64,000 bases of DNA from Methanomicrobiales archaeon (lineage in GTDB: Archaea; Halobacteriota; Methanomicrobia; Methanomicrobiales; Methanospirillaceae): the NCBI GenBank assembly GCA_012729535.1, contig JAAYCY010000051.1:1-64000 (forward strand), given 5' to 3'. The position numbers were made by a program, and so were the translations under genes. The stretch's first letter is position 1; each line of letters begins with the position of its first letter. Of the stretch, positions 34,930-44,770 are shown piece by piece. Below the pieces are notes generated by a model. That model searched no databases, was not told the DNA's origin, and saw only the letters and a list, made by a program, of their open reading frames with translations.

Positions 34930-36174
34930 TTATTCATCCTTGAAAATATTGGTAAATATTGAATCCGTTCCTGTTGCGTCAAGACGTGCACGTTCTACCT
35001 TTTCTTCCACAAATGCATGGATTGGCAAAGTCATATCCCGGCCCGGGACATGATTGAACATCTTCTCAACCTCAACCTGCTGTGAATGCATAAAGAGAGC
35101 ATTCGGGATTTCCATTGGACAGAGTTCTTCACACTGACCACAGTTTATACATGAGTCAGACACGTGTGCAAATCTGATAAGGTGGAACATAAAGCTTGTC
35201 GGGAGGACACCGGGCTCGATGAACCAGGGTTTCTTTGTGGAACACTCCACACAATAACAGATAGGACAGGCTTCAACACAGGCATAACACTTTACACACT
35301 TGGAAGATTCGGACATGATGAGTTTGAGTCGGTCTTTTCCCTTGCCAAGACCTTCAAAGTCACGGTGTCTCCATTCATCGCCAAGTTTGAACATGGCTTT
35401 CTCGACCTTGGCACGGATATCGATACCCTTCGGGTCTGCTGCCGTGGTTTCGAGAACACCTTTTGACTGAGCGCTGTTTACCAGGTTTGCACCCTTTTCA
35501 GAGCATATCTCAAGAAATGTTGCCTTTCCAGCCTTTTCCCCGATAACTCCCCAGTTTCCTGCAGCGATATCTGCCTGGCGGGGAACTTTCATCTTACAAC
35601 GGCGGCAGTTTGAACGGCGTCCATATCCTTCGTCTTCAAGTTCATCGATCTTGATTCCTTTGTGTCCACCTTCGTATTCAATGATGAACTGGCCCTTGTC
35701 TATTTCTTCCTTGGTTACCTTGTCAGGATCAACACCAAACTTGTCTGCAATCATCCTCCGGGCTGCAACCGGACTTACTGAACCACCACAGTTGACACCG
35801 ATCATGATGACATTATCAAGGTTTATCTGGTTCCGCTTGGCAAGTTCATAGAATGCCATTGCGTCACAACCCTTGCAGGTCACTGCGATCTTCTTGTCTT
35901 TTGCTCCATTCAGGTATTTCTTGATAAGCTTGGGGATAAGAAGGGTACCACAGTGCAGTGAACCAGCGGTCTGAAGAATATCCTCAGGGTTTGTGATGAC
36001 AGTCGGAACAGCATCATACAGGTCTTTACCTTTTTTAACGGCCACGACAGCGTCAACCAACTTGGTTTCGAGTGCATGCTTGAGAAGTGCAGTGACTGCT
36101 CCTCCACACTCTCCCTTCTTCTGGACTTCTGCATCTTTTGCCCATGCATAGAGCATATCGCCTTTTGCTGCCAT
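34930..36174 (-). CDS. fdhB: F420-reducing formate dehydrogenase subunit beta
   Basis: The beta subunit passes electrons from FdhA to F420 through FAD and [4Fe-4S] clusters. Visible features are GGAVTALLKHALE near residue 25, CKGCDAMAFYELAKRNQ near 100, RRSNCRRCKMKVPRQADIAAGNWGVIG near 190, and two ferredoxin motifs, CVKCYACVEACPIC near 290 and CINCGQCEELCP near 340. The ATG at 36174 is one base after the fdhA1 TAA with GGAGG in front; the 12-codon longer frame lacks this. The length is 414 residues. The copy at 38532-39683 is a close paralogue. Confidence 0.93.
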   Translation of the reverse strand: MAAKGDMLYAWAKDAEVQKKGECGGAVTALLKHALETKLVDAVVAVKKGKDLYDAVPTVITNPEDILQTAGSLHCGTLLIPKLIKKYLNGAKDKKIAVTCKGCDAMAFYELAKRNQINLDNVIMIGVNCGGSVSPVAARRMIADKFGVDPDKVTKEEIDKGQFIIEYEGGHKGIKIDELEDEGYGRRSNCRRCKMKVPRQADIAAGNWGVIGEKAGKATFLEICSEKGANLVNSAQSKGVLETTAADPKGIDIRAKVEKAMFKLGDEWRHRDFEGLGKGKDRLKLIMSESSKCVKCYACVEACPICYCVECSTKKPWFIEPGVLPTSFMFHLIRFAHVSDSCINCGQCEELCPMEIPNALFMHSQQVEVEKMFNHVPGRDMTLPIHAFVEEKVERARLDATGTDSIFTNIFKDE

Positions 36175-36175
36175 C

Positions 36176-38236
36176 TTAGTTACCTCCGATCTTTTCGATT
36201 GATATGGCACAGTGCTTGAGCTCCGGCATCTTGGACATCGGGTCTAATGCGGTGTTAGTCAGGTTGTTTACACCCTCAGCAAAGTGCATGGTCATGTAGA
36301 CGACACCTGGTCCGACATCATCAGTGACCCGTGCACGGGTTTTTGTCTCTCCACGGCGGCTTTTCAGTTTCACATACTCATTATTTTTGATTCCAAGGCG
36401 GCGTGCATCTTCGACATTGATCTGTGCATAGGACTCCGGAACTTCACGGTGCATGTCTTTTGCACGGCCGGTCTGGGTCCTTGAGTGATAGTGGAAGATG
36501 AGACGACCGGTCATGAGGGTGAATGGATATTCCGCATCAACGACTTCTGCCGGTGGGCGGTAATCGATTCCAAAGAGGTTACCCTTACCGTCTGCAGTTC
36601 CGAATTTCTCCCGGTGCAGGATCGGGGTTCCCGGGTGCTCTTCAGTCGGGCATGGCCAGCAGATGGCCTCAGGTCTCTCAAGCTTTTCGTATGTTGCACC
36701 AAACATGGAAGGAGTAACTGCCCGCATATCATCCCAGACATCCTTTGCAGTTGGGAGGTCAAAACTCTTCAGCCCCATCTTCTTTGCAAGTTCTGTAATT
36801 ATCCAGATGTCTTCCTTTGCCTCTCCCGGTGGGTTTACTGCCTTTCTGACACGGTTAATACGACGTTCTCCACTCGTGAAGGTTCCATCCTTCTCTGCAA
36901 AACAGGTACCTGGAAGGATAACATCTGCATATTCACAAGTTTCAGTAAAGAAGATATCCTGGACAACAAGGAAGTCAAGTTTCTGTAGTTGTGCCTTGAC
37001 GTGGTTTGAACTTGGGTACGTAACAACCGGGTTTAACCCGAGGATATACATAGCCTTGATCTCTTCACCACACTGGTTGATCTGTTCGGTAAGGGTAACA
37101 CCATACCAGTCCGGAAGATCAGTAACTCCCCAGGCTTTCTCCATTTTGGCACGGTTTTCGGCAGTTTCACATTTCTGGTACCCTGAGTAGACATTCGGGT
37201 ACGCACCCATGTCACAGGCACCCTGCACATTGTTCTGACCACGAAGCGGGTTGACACCGACACCTTCACGCCCTACATTACCGGTCAGGAGTGCAAGATT
37301 ACCCATGGACCTGACATTGTCAGTTCCGGTGGTCAGCTCGGTGATACCAAGACAGTAAATGATGACTGCATTCTTGGCTTTTGCATATCTGAATGCAATA
37401 TCTTTGACTGTTTCAAGCGGAACACCGTGGATGGCTTCGGCATCTGCGTAGTTCTCAACGGTCTTCTTGAGATCTTCAAATCCGTTAACCCGGTCGGTGA
37501 TGAACTTCTTGTCCTCAAGTCCTTCCTTGATTATCCAGTACATCATGGAATTTGCAAGAGCAATGTGCGTAGATGGATTAAACCGGATCCAGGTATCAGC
37601 CAGACGGGCAGTCATACTGTACCGTGGGTCTATGACAGCAATCGGAATTCCTCTCTTCTTTGCCTGGGCGATCCTGCGTCCTGCAAGGGGGTGTGCTTCA
37701 ACCGCATTTGAACCCCAAATCAGGATAAAATCAGAGTTCAGAGCATCTTCAAAGCCGTTTGTTGCTGCACCGGATCCAAAAGAGAGTGACAGACCTGCAA
37801 CTGAAGGTCCATGACAGATACGGGCACAGTTATCAACGTTGTTGGTCTTGAATCCGACCCGTGCAAACTTCTGGAATATGTAACAGTCTTCGTTGACCGT
37901 TCTGCAGGAAGTCTGGAACCCTAATCCCTTTGGGCCGTGTTTGTCATAGGTAGCCTTGAGATTCTTGGCGACAAGGTCCAGGGCCTCTTCCCATGATGCT
38001 TCAACGAATTTCCCATCCTTTTTGATCAGCGGGGTGGTAAGTCTGTCAGGACTGTGAATGTGTTCCCAGCAGGTAACTCCCTTTGGACAGAGTTTTCCTT
38101 CGTTGATCGGGGATCTCTGGTTTGGTTCAACCCCGACAACTTTACCGTTGCTTACTACCAGGTTTAACGTACAACCAACACCACAGTATGGACAGGTGGT
38201 TGCCACGTATTTCATTATTTCTGTATTTTCACTCAT
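36176..38236 (-). CDS. fdhA: F420-reducing formate dehydrogenase subunit alpha
   Basis: The 686-residue molybdopterin (bis-MGD) subunit oxidises formate. An N-terminal [4Fe-4S] site is CPYCGVGC...CPKG near residues 15-50. The catalytic residue is the cysteine at about 140 in NCARICHGPSVAG, where E. coli FdhF has selenocysteine; here it is a TGT/TGC cysteine codon. Pterin-binding segments include RGQNNVQGACDMG near 320, and the C-terminal PLKSRRG-type barrel. It heads fdhA1-fdhB1-fdhD and depends on MoeA, ModABC and FdhD. A near-identical paralogue lies upstream. Confidence 0.95.
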   Translation of the reverse strand: MSENTEIMKYVATTCPYCGVGCTLNLVVSNGKVVGVEPNQRSPINEGKLCPKGVTCWEHIHSPDRLTTPLIKKDGKFVEASWEEALDLVAKNLKATYDKHGPKGLGFQTSCRTVNEDCYIFQKFARVGFKTNNVDNCARICHGPSVAGLSLSFGSGAATNGFEDALNSDFILIWGSNAVEAHPLAGRRIAQAKKRGIPIAVIDPRYSMTARLADTWIRFNPSTHIALANSMMYWIIKEGLEDKKFITDRVNGFEDLKKTVENYADAEAIHGVPLETVKDIAFRYAKAKNAVIIYCLGITELTTGTDNVRSMGNLALLTGNVGREGVGVNPLRGQNNVQGACDMGAYPNVYSGYQKCETAENRAKMEKAWGVTDLPDWYGVTLTEQINQCGEEIKAMYILGLNPVVTYPSSNHVKAQLQKLDFLVVQDIFFTETCEYADVILPGTCFAEKDGTFTSGERRINRVRKAVNPPGEAKEDIWIITELAKKMGLKSFDLPTAKDVWDDMRAVTPSMFGATYEKLERPEAICWPCPTEEHPGTPILHREKFGTADGKGNLFGIDYRPPAEVVDAEYPFTLMTGRLIFHYHSRTQTGRAKDMHREVPESYAQINVEDARRLGIKNNEYVKLKSRRGETKTRARVTDDVGPGVVYMTMHFAEGVNNLTNTALDPMSKMPELKHCAISIEKIGGN

Positions 38237-38412
38237 ATTTCACCCGAGTTTAGCTGGTGAAAGATACCATTCATTTACAGGAAAGAGCTTTCGCTCAAAG
38301 GGTAATACATGCAGATTTGCAACCAGGCACACAGGAATGGACTACCCGAATAATCCATGGGTGTAATCGCACACCCCCCTGATCACAATGCAGAGTAGTA
38401 TTGTTGCTGGTA

Positions 38413-38422
38413 TGAATATAAA
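38413..38422 (-). promoter_or_regulatory. TATA box for fdhA1-fdhB1-fdhD
   Basis: Minus-strand TTTATATTC preceded by a GC-rich BRE-like CGCCAGG fits an archaeal promoter. Transcription would begin near 38392, leaving a leader of about 155 nt. The leader ends with GGGTGAAATATG; a matching GGGTGAAAGAATG precedes fdhA2, suggesting a shared translation signal. Confidence 0.5.
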
Positions 38423-38531
38423 CCTGGCGAAAATAATCAGAAATTTGGTGATTAGTAGTGGGGCATTACCACCGCCTGCATTAACAATAAAACAGATGAG
38501 TTATCAACATTTTGAAAAAAAGAGAGGGTAA

Positions 38532-39683
38532 TTAGTTCTTGTAGGGTGCTGCACCCAGTTTCGGAGCAAAAGCATTGTCTGCTTCAACCCTGATTGCATG
38601 TGAGAAGAGTGCAAGTGGGATTTCTGCCGGACAGAGTTCCTCGCACTGACCACAGTTGATACAGCTGTCAGAGATGTGGGCAAATCTGCGGAGATGGAAC
38701 ATTGGGTCTGATGGTATGAATCCTGGACGAACCATGATGTCGTCTGCCCTTCCATCGAATGGAATTTGGATACAGACGGGACACTTGTCGATACAGGAGT
38801 AACACTTGATACACCGTGAGGTCTCCTTGTTGATCGTCTCCCAGAGATTGTCCCGAAGAGCAGTGAAATCTTTCTTCCGCCACTTCTCTCCAAGTTTGAG
38901 CATGGCACCTTCGGTTTTGCCCCGAATCTCAATGCCTTTTGGATCTGCTGCAGAGGTTTCCAGTTTCTTGGCTCCCACTGCTTTTGTTATAAGATCAGCA
39001 CCCTTGTCACTACAGACTTCAACAAAGGTTGCCTTTCCTGCTTTGTCTCCGATAACTCCCCAGTTACCACAGGCAAGGTCTGCCTGGCGTGGGATTTTAT
39101 ACTTGCACCGGCGACAGTTGGAACGGCGTCCGAATCCCTCATCTTCAAGGTCATCGATCTTGATGCCTTTGTGTCCACCTTCATACTCGATGATGAACTG
39201 CCCCTTGTCTATCTCTTCCTTGGTAACCTTGTCTGGATCAACACCGAACTTTTCCTTGATCATCTTACGTCCAAGGATTGGATTTACTGAACCACCACAG
39301 TTTACACCGATGGTAAGGACATTGTTCATGTTGATTTCATTACGCTTCCCAAGTTCGATAAGGCTCATAAGGTCGCAGCCTTTCACAACAACCCCGACCT
39401 TCATGCTCTTTGCCCCGTCCAGGTATTTCTGGATGAAGGTGGACATGAGCAGGGTACCACAGTGCAGGGAACCTGCTGTCTGGTCAAGGTCCTTTGCATC
39501 AGTTATGGCAACCGGGATTGCATCATAGAGGTCAAATCCCTTCTTGACTGCAACAACAACGTCAACAATCTTGTTTTCAAGTGCATATTTCAGCAGGGTA
39601 GTAACTGCACCACCACATTCTGCCTTCTTGGCAATTCCGCTGTCAGTTGTCCATGCATAGAGCATATCGCCTTTTGCTGCCAT
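38532..39683 (-). CDS. fdhB: F420-reducing formate dehydrogenase subunit beta, second copy
   Basis: A 383-residue paralogue of FdhB1 with the same blocks: MAAKGDMLYAWTTDSGIAKK, KGCDLMSLIELGKRNEINM, RRSNCRRCKYKIPRQADLACGNWGVIG, CIKCYSCIDKCPVC and CINCGQCEELCP. It lacks about 30 C-terminal residues present in FdhB1. The ATG at 39683 is one base after the fdhA2 stop with GGAGG upstream; a longer frame to 39755 shadows fdhA2. No second fdhD follows, so both enzymes probably share the single FdhD. Confidence 0.93.
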   Translation of the reverse strand: MAAKGDMLYAWTTDSGIAKKAECGGAVTTLLKYALENKIVDVVVAVKKGFDLYDAIPVAITDAKDLDQTAGSLHCGTLLMSTFIQKYLDGAKSMKVGVVVKGCDLMSLIELGKRNEINMNNVLTIGVNCGGSVNPILGRKMIKEKFGVDPDKVTKEEIDKGQFIIEYEGGHKGIKIDDLEDEGFGRRSNCRRCKYKIPRQADLACGNWGVIGDKAGKATFVEVCSDKGADLITKAVGAKKLETSAADPKGIEIRGKTEGAMLKLGEKWRKKDFTALRDNLWETINKETSRCIKCYSCIDKCPVCIQIPFDGRADDIMVRPGFIPSDPMFHLRRFAHISDSCINCGQCEELCPAEIPLALFSHAIRVEADNAFAPKLGAAPYKN

Positions 39684-39684
39684 G

Positions 39685-41742
39685 TTATTTTCCTCCAATT
39701 TTTGCAACAGAAACGGCACAATGCTTGAGTTCTGGCATTTTTGACATCGGATCAAGTGCAGTGTTTGTCAGGTTGTTTACTCCTTCGTTAAAGTGCATGG
39801 TCATGTAGAGTACACCTTTCCCGATTTCATCAGTGACACGGGCGACAGTTTCTGTCTGACCACGGCGGCTCTTTAGGAGGATTTTCTCACCCTGTGATAT
39901 TCCAAGGCGTTTTGCGTCTTCGTTGTTAATCTGGACATATGATGCAGGAACCTCGTAGTGGAGTGCAGCACAACGGTCGGTCTGTGTCCTGGAGTGGTAG
40001 TGGAAGATAAGACGTCCGGTCATCAGGGTGAATGGATACTCTGCGTCTGCAACTTCTGCTGGTGGACGGTACTCAATACCAAAGAGGTTACCCTTTCCGT
40101 CAGCAGTTGAGAATTTTCCAATATGCAGGATCGGGGTTCCCGGGTGGTCTTCAGCCGGACATGGCCAGACAATTGCTTCTGGTCTCTCCAGTTTCTCATA
40201 GGTAGCACCGAACATGCTTGGGGTACAGTTGCGCATGTCGTCCCACACATCCTTTGCAGTTGGAAGATCAAAGCCCTTCAGTCCCATTTTCTTTGCAATT
40301 TCTGCAATGATCCAGATGTCTTCCTTTGATTTTCCTGGTGGATTAACTGCTTTTCTGACACGGTTGATACGGCGTTCACCACTCGTGAAGGTTCCATCTT
40401 TCTCTGCAAAACAGGCTCCCGGAAGAATTACATCTGCATAGTTGCAGGTTTCAGTGAAGAAGATATCCTGGACGACACAGAAATCAAGTTTCTGGAGTTG
40501 TCTTTTTACATGGTTTGAATCAGGATAGGTAACAACCGGGTTCAGACCAAGGATATACATGGCTTTTATTTTATCGCCACATTCGTTGATCTGTTCTGTA
40601 AGGGTTGAACCATACCAGTCAGGAAGACCAGAAGTGCCCCAAGCCTTCTCCATCTTTGCACGGAGTTCAGCATTTTCACATTTCTGATACCCTGAGTAAA
40701 CGTTCGGGTATGCACCCATGTCACAGGCACCCTGCACGTTGTTCTGTCCACGAAGCGGATTGACACCAACACCCGGACGACCGACGTTTCCGGTCAGCAG
40801 GGCAAGGTTACCCATTGAACGAACATTGTCAGTACCGGTGGTCAGTTCAGTGATTCCCAGACAGTAGATGATAACGGCATTCTTTGCTGAGGCATACTTA
40901 TGTGCCAGTTCTTTTACGACTTCTGTCGGAACACCTGTAATATCCTCTACATCTGCATACTTCTCAACCATTGCCTTGAGATCATCAAAGCCATTTACCC
41001 GCTCCTCGATGAACTTCTTGTCATGCTTTCCTGCCTTGATAATCCAGTACATCATTGAATTTGCAAGGGCAATGTGGGTTGACGGATTAAACTGGATCCA
41101 CTTCTCAGCAATCTTGGCGGTGGTTGAAAGACGGGGATCTACTGCATAAATTGGTATCCCTTTCAGTTTTGCCTGAATAAGGCGTCTTCCTGCAAGTGGG
41201 TGTGCCTCCAGAGCATTTGACCCCCAAACAAGAATAAAATCAGAATTCAGAGCATCTTCAAAGCCGTTTGTTGCTGCACCGGAACCAAAGGAAAGAGAAA
41301 GACCTGCAACGGAAGGTCCGTGACAGATACGGGCACAATTGTCAACGTTGTTAGTTTTAAATCCGATACGTGCAAATTTCTGGAAGATATAACAATCTTC
41401 ATTCACCGTTCTGCAGGATGTCTGGAATCCAAGTCCGCGTGGTCCGTGTTTGTCGCTGGTTTCTTTCAGTTTCTTCGCGACGAGGTCAAGAGCTTCATCC
41501 CATGATGCCTCTACAAACTTACCATCCTTCTTGATCAGCGGTGTGGTCAGCCGATCCGGGCTGTGAACAGATTCCCAACACGTGACACCCTTTGGACAGA
41601 GTTTTCCATCATTGATTGGTGATCTCTTGCATGCCTCAACACCAATACATTTCCCGTCTTTTACAACGAGATTTAAAGCACACCCGACACCACAATAGGG
41701 GCAGGTTGTTTTAACGTATTTAATTATACTGCTATCGCTCAT
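39685..41742 (-). CDS. fdhA: F420-reducing formate dehydrogenase subunit alpha, second copy
   Basis: A 685-residue paralogue of FdhA1, about as long and with the same motifs: CPYCGVGC near the start, NCARICHGPSVAG with the catalytic cysteine near 139, RGQNNVQGACDMG and a C-terminal pterin-binding barrel. Codons differ at many silent positions between the copies, so the duplication is not recent although protein similarity is high. It heads fdhA2-fdhB2. The two operons lie head to tail, the likely result of tandem duplication. Confidence 0.95.
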   Translation of the reverse strand: MSDSSIIKYVKTTCPYCGVGCALNLVVKDGKCIGVEACKRSPINDGKLCPKGVTCWESVHSPDRLTTPLIKKDGKFVEASWDEALDLVAKKLKETSDKHGPRGLGFQTSCRTVNEDCYIFQKFARIGFKTNNVDNCARICHGPSVAGLSLSFGSGAATNGFEDALNSDFILVWGSNALEAHPLAGRRLIQAKLKGIPIYAVDPRLSTTAKIAEKWIQFNPSTHIALANSMMYWIIKAGKHDKKFIEERVNGFDDLKAMVEKYADVEDITGVPTEVVKELAHKYASAKNAVIIYCLGITELTTGTDNVRSMGNLALLTGNVGRPGVGVNPLRGQNNVQGACDMGAYPNVYSGYQKCENAELRAKMEKAWGTSGLPDWYGSTLTEQINECGDKIKAMYILGLNPVVTYPDSNHVKRQLQKLDFCVVQDIFFTETCNYADVILPGACFAEKDGTFTSGERRINRVRKAVNPPGKSKEDIWIIAEIAKKMGLKGFDLPTAKDVWDDMRNCTPSMFGATYEKLERPEAIVWPCPAEDHPGTPILHIGKFSTADGKGNLFGIEYRPPAEVADAEYPFTLMTGRLIFHYHSRTQTDRCAALHYEVPASYVQINNEDAKRLGISQGEKILLKSRRGQTETVARVTDEIGKGVLYMTMHFNEGVNNLTNTALDPMSKMPELKHCAVSVAKIGGK

Positions 41743-42733
41743 TCTTTCACCCGAGTTATCAGAGGAGAATAGTCATGGAATACCGGTTTATTCCGGTCAT
41801 AAGTGGTTAATCAGGCCGGGGAAACCACACTAACCCTGACCCTTAATAACCACTTTCATTCCTGTATGACCATTCCAACTGATTGTGGCGAATTAATTGT
41901 GCTCTCACCCGATGGTGAGATGACACAGGCAATTCTCAAGTACCGATACTCAAAAGAAACAAATCCGGTTTCTTTTGGTGATTCATTTACGTTGCGGAAC
42001 GAACCATGATAACGTGATTCATATACTGTGAGGCATCATGAACTTGCCTGAATACCTGTCCCTTCAGGTATTTTGATCCTGCTACATGCGGGTACACAGT
42101 ACAATTCAGTCTTACCTAATGTGATGGCATAAATCTTACGAATTGTTTTTAATAAGGGTTGAAATGATTTATGCTGATTTCTGTTAAAAAAAGGGTGAAT
42201 TTAGAATATTTTCATAGATTTCGGTATAATTGAAAACATTACGATTATTATCAAATTCATCTCGTATATTAAAGAGATTATTTAAATATTCTAGAAATTC
42301 AAGTATTTTTATCTAATTCTCATTCATGAAGGACAGGCGCGATCTTTTTCTAATATGTGTGGATTTTTGTTTTGGTTTTTATTCTGTTCCAGAATAAATA
42401 TTGAACCCTGAAAGAAATCAGGATTGGGAGGGGTTATTGTGTGTGGTTGTATATTTCCCAAATGAGACTGGTAGATTCGTTCCGTAAATTTTCTCACTCA
42501 TTCTGCTTACCTTTTTGAGGTTCAGCACAAATGAGTTAGTACTTGTTATTTGTATTATGATATATGTGATTGAATTATGTAGTCCGATTTAGTTAGGTTT
42601 AAATATTATAATTTTCTCCTGCTACCGTTTATTTTCTCATCATTAAGTCCCTGATTTCCGATAGTCAGATACGCATCAGGCAATCAGATATGTGAAAAAA
42701 AGTGGTTGAATTTGAATGGCTAATTCTACAATA
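41743..42733. other. 990-bp intergenic region with several inverted repeats
   Basis: This gap precedes fdhA2 and follows eno on the minus strand. It holds ACCGG/CCGGT around 41782-41797, a 9-bp pair AAGTGGTTA (41801-41809) and TAACCACTT (41847-41855), a 7-bp hairpin at 41903-41920, and an 8-bp hairpin AATACCTG/CAGGTATT at 42051-42072. A TATA-like GTATAT lies at 42021. A 68-codon plus-strand frame here is not supported. Regulatory leader DNA or RNA for fdhA2-fdhB2 is the likely content, with the distal half empty and AT-rich. Confidence 0.45.
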
Positions 42734-44017
42734 TTATCTATATGCATTGAATGTCTGTTTTCCTGCGTAAGTTGCTGATTTTTTGAGATACTCACCAATC
42801 CGGAGGAGCTGGTTATACTTCTCAACACGCTCTCCCCGACAGGGAGCACCGGTTTTCAGCTGGCCACATCCCAGTGCAACGGTAAGGTCAGCGATGAAAG
42901 AGTCACAGGTCTCTCCACTACGATGTGATACCATGGTTCCCCATCCTTCCTTCTGGGCAAGTCGTACAGCATCAATAGTCTCGGTTACTGTTCCTATCTG
43001 GTTTAACTTGATAAGAACTGCATTTGCGTTTTTGCCCGAAATCCCCCTGGCTATGCGTTCCGGATTGGTGACAAACAGATCATCTCCGACAATCTGGATT
43101 TTATTGCCCAGGGATTTTGTCATTTCTGCCCATCCGTCCCAGTCATCTTCTGCAAGACCATCTTCAATGGAGATGATAGGGTAGGTATCAATCATATCCC
43201 GATAATAATCGGTCATTTCTCCAGAACTCAGAACCTTTTGCTCAGTCCGGAGAGTATAGTTTCCATCTTCAAAAAAACCACTTGAAGCAGGGTCAAGAAC
43301 AAGGGCAATTTCTTTTCCTGGCACATATCCTGCTTCTTCTATAGCACTGGTAATGAGTGATGCAGATTCCTGGTTTGAATTTACCCGGGGAGCAAAACCG
43401 CCCTCGTCACCTACCCCCGTAGAAAGCCCTTTTTTCTTAAGAACCGTTTTCAGGGTGTGATATACTTCACAACCCCACCGGATTGCTTCCGGAAGATTTG
43501 GTGCACCAACCGGGGCAATCATGTACTCCTGAAAATCTGATCCCTGCCAGTTGGCATGTGCACCACCATTCATGATATTCATACAGGGAACCGGCAAAAG
43601 GGTGGATTCGGGATTGAGGTACTGAAATAAAGGGATTCCTTCAGATATTGAACATGCACGGGCTACTGCCATGGAGACGGTAAGAATTGCATTTGCACCG
43701 AGTGTTGCCTTATTGGGTGTACCATCAAGTGCCTTCATGACTGCATCAATATCTACCTGGTCATGTGCATTCATTCCCTGAAGTTTAGGAGTAATAATTT
43801 CATTTACTGCATGGACCGCTCCAAGAACTCCTTTCCCTCCATATCTTTTCTCCCCGTCACGCCGCTCTACTGCTTCATGAATTCCTGTGGATGCTCCTGA
43901 TGGACAGGCAGCTCTCCCGGTTATTCCGTTTTTCAGGGTTACATCTACCTCAACGGTAGGATTTCCACGTGAATCGAGGATTTCACGGGCTATTATTCTT
44001 TCTATTCTGGTATCCAT
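42734..44017 (-). CDS. eno: Enolase
   Basis: A full-length enolase of 427 residues converting 2-phosphoglycerate to phosphoenolpyruvate in gluconeogenesis and glycolysis. Active-site signs are ARGNPTVEV-type start [14 protein letters not shown] near residue 15, [14 protein letters not shown] near 160, catalytic Glu/Lys region [12 protein letters not shown] near 205, magnesium ligands in [10 protein letters not shown] and [14 protein letters not shown] near 285, and the signature [14 protein letters not shown] near 330 followed by [20 protein letters not shown] precedes the ATG. It stands between the formate dehydrogenase block and the transporter block, without an operon partner. Confidence 0.97.
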   Translation of the reverse strand: MDTRIERIIAREILDSRGNPTVEVDVTLKNGITGRAACPSGASTGIHEAVERRDGEKRYGGKGVLGAVHAVNEIITPKLQGMNAHDQVDIDAVMKALDGTPNKATLGANAILTVSMAVARACSISEGIPLFQYLNPESTLLPVPCMNIMNGGAHANWQGSDFQEYMIAPVGAPNLPEAIRWGCEVYHTLKTVLKKKGLSTGVGDEGGFAPRVNSNQESASLITSAIEEAGYVPGKEIALVLDPASSGFFEDGNYTLRTEQKVLSSGEMTDYYRDMIDTYPIISIEDGLAEDDWDGWAEMTKSLGNKIQIVGDDLFVTNPERIARGISGKNANAVLIKLNQIGTVTETIDAVRLAQKEGWGTMVSHRSGETCDSFIADLTVALGCGQLKTGAPCRGERVEKYNQLLRIGEYLKKSATYAGKQTFNAYR

Positions 44018-44071
44018 CAGGCGTCTCCATACTATGATTTGTCTGAAAAGAATTTGTATTATTCTGTGTCA

Positions 44072-44731
44072 TTAGTTGGTATGAACTGATACATTCTTTT
44101 GTAGTTCTGTTTTAATTCTCTCTGGATTATTCTTTTTAAACAGTTCCTGCGAATTCTTTTCATCAGGAGATAAAACACGGTTTATTTCATGAAATGCGAC
44201 ATCCAGGTTATCCCAGAAGAACGATGAACCACGACTGACAATAAGGTCAACCGTGCTCATTGTCTGATTTGCCTGACCCTTACCTACACTTATTGCAGAG
44301 CCATATTCTCCTGCAAGTATTTTGTTTACCTGATCATCGTCCAGTTCATATGAGAATACTTCTTTATTGAATTGTTTAACTTCATCATTCATTGAAATAT
44401 CTGATAATCTGTCCGGGTATGCTATCTTTGCCATCCACAACGGGTGAAGAACTGCTGATTCGGCAGTTGGCCGGTTCCACACAAATACACCGTTTGGTAA
44501 CCGGAATACCTGCCGGTATGGTGTCCTGAACTCCAGGGATGTATGGTACCTGACCGATAGGACCACCATAGAACGCTGTTGCGTTAATTTCTACCGGAAT
44601 TTCAACTTCATTTCCTGCCATGTCGGTAATGACACGAGTCTCTTTCCCTCTGACATTTCTGCACTATCTGTGCAGGTGAACAAGAGAGCTGCCAAAAGTA
44701 TCACAATTGCAATTATGCTTGATTTAATCAT
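44072..44731 (-). pseudogene. Decayed iron-complex-type ABC substrate-binding protein gene
   Basis: The first frame from ATG 44731 encodes a signal peptide (MIKSSIIAIVILLAALLF) and stops being homologous at about 44640. The sense then continues in another frame with VITDMAGNEVEIPVEINATA, the typical opening of FecB/BtuF-like proteins, and after about 50 residues shifts again into a frame with RLPNGVFVWNRPTAESAVLHPLWMAKIAYPDRLSDI, the typical C-terminus. The middle of roughly 200 residues is missing. Two frameshifts and a large internal deletion make it a pseudogene. It lies just downstream of an intact permease and ATPase, so that transporter has lost its own binding protein. Confidence 0.75.
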
Positions 44732-44770
44732 ACAATCAACTGGTTTAATAAATGGAATATCTGTTGATTA

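Noticed and set aside
36176-38236. Selenocysteine at the FdhA active site
   Set aside because: Both fdhA genes have an ordinary cysteine codon in ICHGPS and no in-frame TGA.
41803-42009. 68-codon plus-strand frame upstream of fdhA2
   Set aside because: It overlaps several inverted repeats, starts with GTG inside one of them, and lacks a ribosome-binding site.
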